64,000 nt of DNA from the NCBI GenBank assembly GCA_009761415.1, contig QUOL01000003.1, forward strand, positions 1,054,001 through 1,118,000, in the 5' to 3' direction. Under the pieces are notes generated by a model. The model worked only from the letters and a program-made list of their open reading frames with translations, was not told where the DNA came from and did no database searches. Numbering within the stretch: the stretch's first letter is position 1; every line of letters begins with the position of its first letter. Source of the DNA: Sarcomyxa edulis. Lineage: Eukaryota > Basidiomycota > Agaricomycetes > Agaricales > Mycenaceae. Of this stretch, positions 58,413-64,000 are shown in pieces. A program made the translations under genes and the position numbers.

Positions 58413-59644
58413 TTAACCAGGGGGTAGGAGACTTGCGTCGACTCCACTTCCGACTTCTGCTTCAGTATACTCTGGATCGTCGTCAGGAGATGGCGTAATG
58501 GGAGTCCTGGGCATTGCCATCAGGCCTACAAAGAAAGAACAAATGAGTCTTTACGAACAAAAACAAGCTGTTCAATCGAACTCACCGGTACGAGCAGCTT
58601 CAAGCACACCAAACGGTTTAACCAAACTCAAAAAAGCCTCCACCCTCGCCGTCTTCGCCGTCAACTCCACAATCACACTATGCTCGCTCACATCGACGAT
58701 CTTCGCACCAAACTGGGACGCCAGAACAGATATGGAGTGGAGGTATTGGTGTTTATGGCGGAGGGCCTGGGATGGTGTCAACGCGACGCCGTGCGGTGGT
58801 TCGTCGATGTCCCTTTCCCCGCCCTGAGCACTGCGTTGGAAGTTGTGCGCTAGAGCTGCCTCGCGTTCGAGTTTCGCGATGTCCCCGTCTTGTTGTTCTT
58901 CGGCGTGGGCGGGTCCTCGGCGTGGTTGGTGGGATGGTCCGCCTTCGAGCTGTTCTTCGAGGTATTCAGGCCCTAAGATGGAGACTTTGACGAGGAGGAG
59001 CTCGCGCATGATCGTACGCGTATTCGTGTAATCCAGGACTGCCCATACAGGGACCTATGTGGTGGAAGACATTTTTTTTGTGAGTTGTGAATCTCGGAGG
59101 TTGAGAGACGTGACGTTGAGGACAACGTACGAGATCTTCCAGTTGTCTCCGAGCTTGTTCGATGACACCGTCTTGACCGTTGAGAACGATACACATACGA
59201 CTCAGGTCACGGATTTCTGTTCTGCACACGACCAAGGAATCGATGTTGAAGCCTCTTCCTGCTAGGATACCTGAGACGCGAGATAGTACTCCTGGCTCAT
59301 TCTGTACTAGACAGTTGAGGACGTGTCTAGAACATATAATAATCAGAATAAGCCCAGAGTAGATATGATTTCACTCACTTTTTGAAAGGCTGGAGACTAG
59401 GAGGTGGTGTATTATATAGAATATTTGTTACAGCCTCCTCTGCAGTCCTTGACCTTGGTAGATCCATCTGGGGTAGAGGGGGTGGACGTGATCTCTGGGA
59501 CCTCTTGTAGTCGAGAGCTGAAGTAGAATCATCTATAGGTTTAGGTGGTTGAGGGGGTCTTTCTGGAGCTCGAGAACGGGGAGACGAGGAGATGAGACGA
59601 GCTGGGATGTTCCTGACGACTGCTCGCGTTCTTAGAGACAACAT
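58413..59644 (-). CDS. ILV6: Acetolactate synthase regulatory (small) subunit, mitochondrial
   Basis: Regulatory subunit of acetohydroxyacid synthase in Val/Leu/Ile synthesis, conferring feedback control. The presequence MLSLRTRAVVRNIPARLISSSPRSR is basic and Ser-rich, fitting mitochondrial import. After 'PSLQPFKK' come the ACT domain 'HVLNCLVQNEPGVLSRVSGILAGRGFNIDSLVV', 'LSRMCIVLNGQDGVIEQARRQLEDLV', 'PVWAVLDYT', 'RELLLVKVSILG' and the second ACT-like part 'FGAKIVDVSEHSVIVELTAKTARVEAFLSLVKPFGVLEAARTG'. At least four exons (introns near 59325-59375, 59050-59130 and 58525-58587). An acidic insert (58830-58960) between the two ACT-like halves is usual in fungi. Confidence 0.94.
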
Positions 59645-59826
59645 CCTGGTGAGAGCAGCTGGTGGTAGTACTGGTCAAAGTTGGCACTTCGAGTCAGAAT
59701 TTGCTACGGGGAATGTTCGGCCGATATGTCCGATCCAGCCAACGATCTCTTTCCAATTTACAGTCATATGATCATTACCCGACTACCAATATCATATACT
59801 CCCTTCCTCCTCCTCCTCATCGTCCC

Positions 59827-62800
59827 TCATCGTGTGGCTCCTCCTGCAGCTCGCTCAGCATTACCTAATACAGTCCGCGCTAACCGTACATATTCCATTC
59901 CATCCTCCTCCTCTTTCCCCTCGCTCTCATTGATCTTCTCCCAATGAGATAACCCGCCCTCGATCAACGTCCATGCTTCCTCTTCCGAATGTTCATCCAC
60001 CCACCGGACATACTCAGCTTCTTGCCAGCCGTGCAAACTATGAGGTAATGGCATGGGTGACCGAACTAGAATGTGGTGGAGTACAATCAACGGAGGTAAC
60101 CCAGCTGTATACTTGGGCAAGGCCAACTGGGCGTTATCCAAGAACAATAATGGACTATACAAGAGTATTAGATCTAGACTTTCACATACAGATAATAAAA
60201 CTTACCGCATGGCCCTCAAAGCTCTGTACTCATCGCCTACGCTTTCTAGATTGCCTCCCCGTTTACTCTGAGCGTTTTCAACCATAAACGCACTAAGAGC
60301 AAACTCGAGCTCCGTCATATCGCTCGTCAGCTGCAGTTTACCACTCTCGCCCAGCGGCTTGGCAATCGAGACATGCAAAACAAACGTCCTCATCACATAT
60401 TTGACGATTGAGATGATCCTAAGAACCAACCCATAGAGTCAGTGTCAGACTCGGCATGAGCTTTCATCTCAGAGAGATTGTCTCACCATTCACGTCCTGC
60501 CTCCGCCACACTGAACTTGCTCAGGATCTCCGTCTTGATGAACCCCAGCTTTTCCGCCAGGTCTTTAATGTAGAAACTAGCGCCTCCCATGCCAGACATG
60601 GGATCAACAGTTTGATTGAAATCGATCCTATGCAGCTTGGCTATGATCGCACCGAGTTCACGCCGGATGGCAGTCAAGAGTGGGTCGACGAGACGCTTAT
60701 ACGCGCGGTCGAGGTTCTAAGCAGGTATAGTCGGGTGGGCGGCATAAGTGGTTAGCCTGGGAACGGAAACAGGATACGTGAACGGCTGAGCTTACTTGGA
60801 CGCTAGGTTTCAAGATTGCAAAAACACTATCTGGGTATTCTTGGTCAAGTTTTTCCAACCGGGACCATGCATGATATAAACAAGAAGCGATCGATCCATT
60901 GGTAGTCTGCTGGGGCGTGGCCGACGGGCCCATCAACGTTACAGCAGATCGATCCCTAGTAATCTTGAGAAAAAAACGATGTCGAAGGTAAGTGTCAGCA
61001 GATGTTTTCCAATCTTCCAATCGAGAAAACCAAAATCAAAACACACCATCGAATCAACGCGCGACAACATCATATCAAGAGGCGCCACCGCATTCGTAGC
61101 CACAGACCTCACCAACAACGGATCAAACCTCGCAGAATCCAACTCATTCACAATCGCACGAGCGATATTCGTACCCTCGTTCATACCCGGTGGAGAACGC
61201 ACCCCACCGGAGAATGCCTGTCCTACGGATTCGTTCAATTTGTTGGTCGAACGCGAGAGGTAGAGGGATTCGAAGTGGGATAATGCGTGGAGGATTAGTA
61301 CGGTTTCGGGGCTGGGTGGGGTGGATTTTGTATCTGTATCAGTCGAGAAGAAATGGTGAGGCGTGTTTGGGATGTACCTCTGATATGACTGGGTATAAAC
61401 TGTGTCCGTTTGCACAGCGATTTTAGCAAAAAAATCGTGGAATAGTCGGAGTAATCTGGGATATCCTGTGCTTAGTGCTTGTTGCAGAAAGGTAGAACCT
61501 GCGGGGTTTTTTGTCTTGAATTGGCACTCTGAGCAGAATAACTCGATGGCTGTGAGATGTTCTCACTTTTGGCAGAGTCACGCGAGTATTTCTCCAGGGA
61601 CTTTGATAGAGATGTCCAGAACGTGGTGCTGGGTTTGCTTTCGAGGAGCTAGCACAGCACCGTCAGTGACCTTGAACTCGAAGGAATGCAAGTACACTTT
61701 GGGATATATACCTTCATGGCTTCGTCAAGAAAGACGACCTGAGAAACCGTGTCCTTCTTCACCTTTAACACCTTCTCTAGAGTGTATACCTGATGATCAT
61801 CCGTTCGTTAGCTATACACACAAATAGCTGATACAAAAACCAAAGTTCAGAGATGGCTGACTTTTATGCAACATCCAGCCATTTCTTCAATCAGATTCTC
61901 AAGACGAGCCCACAGCGCTGCTGTCCACTGCGGCGCTGTAAGGTTCGTAGGCTCGGTCCTAACGCGGGATTTGTAATACATGGTGGGGGATTGTGGGGAT
62001 GTAGCCGAAGATGCTGTATCTGTAGAGCAGAGTACGTCAGATCAGACGGGTACACATATATGAGAGAGACTGGAAGATGGAGCGAACCTCGCATCAAAGC
62101 ATCCTTGGAAATCTTCGAAAGGTCAAACGCGCTTCGTATGCGTTCTTCGACGGCTTGTGAGAGATCTGACACGAGGCTTTGGACGAGCTCGGGGAGAACA
62201 CGGAGGTTGTAGGCCGTTTGGAGAGATGATGCGAGTAGGGACTGGTTCTATACACATACAAAGGATCAGATTGAGCGTAAATTCGGACATACGTGGAAGA
62301 AGAAACAAACCAATGTCGTCAGGCCAGTAAGCACCATGTTTTCCATTTCGCTCGTCACCTTCGCGCGTGCGTCTTCGATGAATTCGATATGACCAGCTAC
62401 AGCATTGATACTACGTAGTGGGATCGTGCGCAGGTCTCCGTTTGCATTTGAGGCAATCGAGTCTAGGGATGTATTCGATTCCGAGTTCGAATTTGAGTCA
62501 AACATCTGATTGTCTGGTCTCCGTGTGGAATGTCCATTGGCATTGGCATCGATGCCGTTTGTTTTAGTAGGGGAGGTGGATCCATTAGAGCTTTGACCAT
62601 CGAGAAGTGCCACTGAAATTGAAAAAGAGATGTTATAGCAGAGAAGTGGTATAGCTGAGTTGGGCACGAACCTAATTCAGCAATGCTCAACGCAGCTTTC
62701 GCAATAGTTCTCTCCTTCTCGTCCTCCGTTTCCGCGCCAAAGATCACAGAAGCCTTGTCGCTAACAGAATTGGAACTATCTCCAACATCACCGCCTGCTT

Positions 62801-63554
62801 CCATCTCAGCCATCTGCACCTCCAACCTCCTAGCAAGCACGACGAAACGTGAAGTCCGACGAAGGACGTCAGAGACTTGTTGGAGCTTTTGGAGGCGTGA
62901 AACATTAGCTTGGAGGGATTCGTAAGGGGCGTGGATCTTGAGGCGAAGTCTATGGCCTACAGTATCAGTCCAACAAACGACGCGACGTTTTGAAGTGGAA
63001 ACACGTACTTATCTAATATCTGGTCAAGATCTGTCAGACCCGAACGAACAGACGTGAGGGATCCAGAGAGTTCGTGAGCACTGGCCGCTTGCGAGAGAAG
63101 CTCTTCATGATGGGTTGTGACCTTACAAACGCAATAATCTCGTTAGAATCAAATGAAAAGGACACAGAACTTGATGCTACGGTCTACATCATTGCAGAGC
63201 AAACTCCCGAACACGAAGCCTCGATACAGAAAATGAGCAGAAAGGAATGAGAGACTCACCACATTCTTGATCTGCTTGGACACATCGTCTATCCCGAAAT
63301 TGAGCTTCGATATTGCGACCGAAACATCCTCCTTTGCGGGAATCTCAGCACTAGCAGAGTTTCCACCCACTTTGATTCCTGTCGTCGTAATAGTGGTCGC
63401 TGCTCGACTGTGTGTCGTAGGATATGGCTCGCCGGCTAAGATGGCATTGGCGTATTCGTTCGGATCGAAATCTGGGTTGGCAAAGACGGCATATTCTGAA
63501 AGGAAAGGATCAGCAAGTTCTCAGACAGAGTACAAGGGAAAGCCAACCAGCCAT
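59827..63554 (-). CDS. COG5: Conserved oligomeric Golgi complex subunit 5
   Basis: Tether subunit for retrograde vesicle traffic in the Golgi. Exon 1 is very short: ATGGCTG at 63554, spliced to 'EYAVFANPDFDPNEYANAILAGEPYP', the conserved COG5 opening. Next come 'DVSVAISKLNFGIDDVSKQIKNV', 'HHEELLSQAASAHELSGSLTSVRSGLTDLDQILDKLRLKI', 'PYESLQANVSRLQKLQQVSDVLRRTSRFVVLARRLEVQM' (coiled coil), 'DLRTIPLRSINAVAGHIEFIEDAR' and C-terminal helical blocks 'FVLHVSIAKPLGESGKLQLTSDMTELEFALSAFM' and 'PKYTAGLPPLIVLHHILVRSP'. At least ten exons, about 900 aa. An Asn/Ser-rich insert (62440-62600) is a low-complexity loop. Frame is open after splicing. It is in tandem with ILV6, 182 bp apart. Confidence 0.9.
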
Positions 63555-64000
63555 TGTAGTTGCATTGATCGTGCGCGTGGATCGTCACGGTGAGTCCTTC
63601 GCGTTCGAGGCTATCTCGGTCATCTCGGCCAAATCTCAAGAACTCCCAGAAACTTTTAATTGAGTGACGAATCGACGACTGGATGGACGACTGCAAAACA
63701 CATCGAGTGAACGGTGATATAGGTACACACTATATACTGGGTACAATGGCTCCATAGCTAGTCCGATACCTAGCTTGGGCCCTCTGACCAAGCTAAGATG
63801 ATTTCCAGGTCTAAGCCTATCAATCTCCTACCTCATCAACGTCAACTCTACTTGCTCCGGTAGATTTGAATAGTGAGCCATCAGTTCATCACACAAAGCT
63901 CCTCTCGTTGATAACAGACGGTGCACTTCCCAACTCGTCCTCCATCTCGGCCGGTTGACGCTTCCTCCGAATATCTATCCGAATATCTATCTGTTCGTTC
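63555..64000. other. COG5 upstream region to window end
   Basis: Promoter side of COG5. No gene recognised before the edge. A 12-bp direct duplication (CCGAATATCTAT twice) lies at 63967-63990. Confidence 0.5.

Overview
The window is nuclear DNA of a basidiomycete fungus, most likely an Agaricomycete. Coding regions are cut by many short introns (about 50-65 nt, GT-AG, occasionally GC-AG), genes lie close together on both strands, and several families are typical of mushrooms: a DUF6533-type membrane protein, a pepsin-like secreted protease, a MATA_HMG-type HMG-box factor, an HMT1-type ABC transporter and a fungal GEN1/Yen1 with a long disordered tail. Most single ORFs are only exons. I rebuilt the genes by joining exons at splice sites that restore family motifs. 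No bacterial features (operons, CRISPR arrays, insertion sequences) are present.

Layout. 1-590 (-): 5' part of an isoaspartyl peptidase/L-asparaginase running off the left edge. 770-6944: a complete DNA transposon (778-6936) with 14-bp perfect terminal inverted repeats and an 8-bp target duplication. It encodes one intact 8-exon protein of about 1759 aa with RNase H-like motifs of the P-element/THAP9 type and several zinc modules including a C-terminal PHD finger. This is the most notable feature of the window. 7293-8894 (-): secreted aspartic protease. 9599-9944 (-): a 72-aa zinc-ribbon protein found by splicing. 10209-11709 (+): mitochondrial t6A enzyme Qri7/OSGEPL1. 12089-14988 (-) and 15195-20152 (+): GEN1/Yen1 Holliday-junction resolvase and RAD54B/Rdh54 translocase, head to head over 206 bp carrying inverted ACGCGA boxes. 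20617-23347 (-): membrane-anchored amidohydrolase. 24066-26914 (+): HRD1 ERAD ubiquitin ligase. 27064-27875 (-): AIM41 (GatB/YqeY). 28358-30028 (+): queuosine salvage Qng1. 30832-33847 (+): NAD kinase. 34111-36428 (+): unknown 750-aa protein. 37758-38090 (+): small conserved-looking protein. 38821-40596 (+): DUF6533-like membrane protein. 41060-45292 (+): HMT1-type ABC half-transporter. 46133-46978 (+): glycine-rich RRM protein. 47651-49208 (+): RCC1. 50250-51765 (+): HMG-box factor. 52917-54968 (-): MFS transporter. 55213-58009 (+): PDK1-type kinase with PH domain. 58413-59644 (-): acetolactate synthase regulatory subunit. 59827-63554 (-): COG5.

The genes are mostly unrelated housekeeping functions: tRNA modification (Qri7, Qng1), recombination (GEN1, RAD54B), ER and Golgi quality control and traffic (HRD1, COG5), cofactor and amino-acid metabolism (NAD kinase, ILV6), signalling and nuclear transport (PDK1, RCC1). 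The only functionally coherent pair is GEN1/RAD54B. Exact splice sites are my reading and are uncertain where stated.
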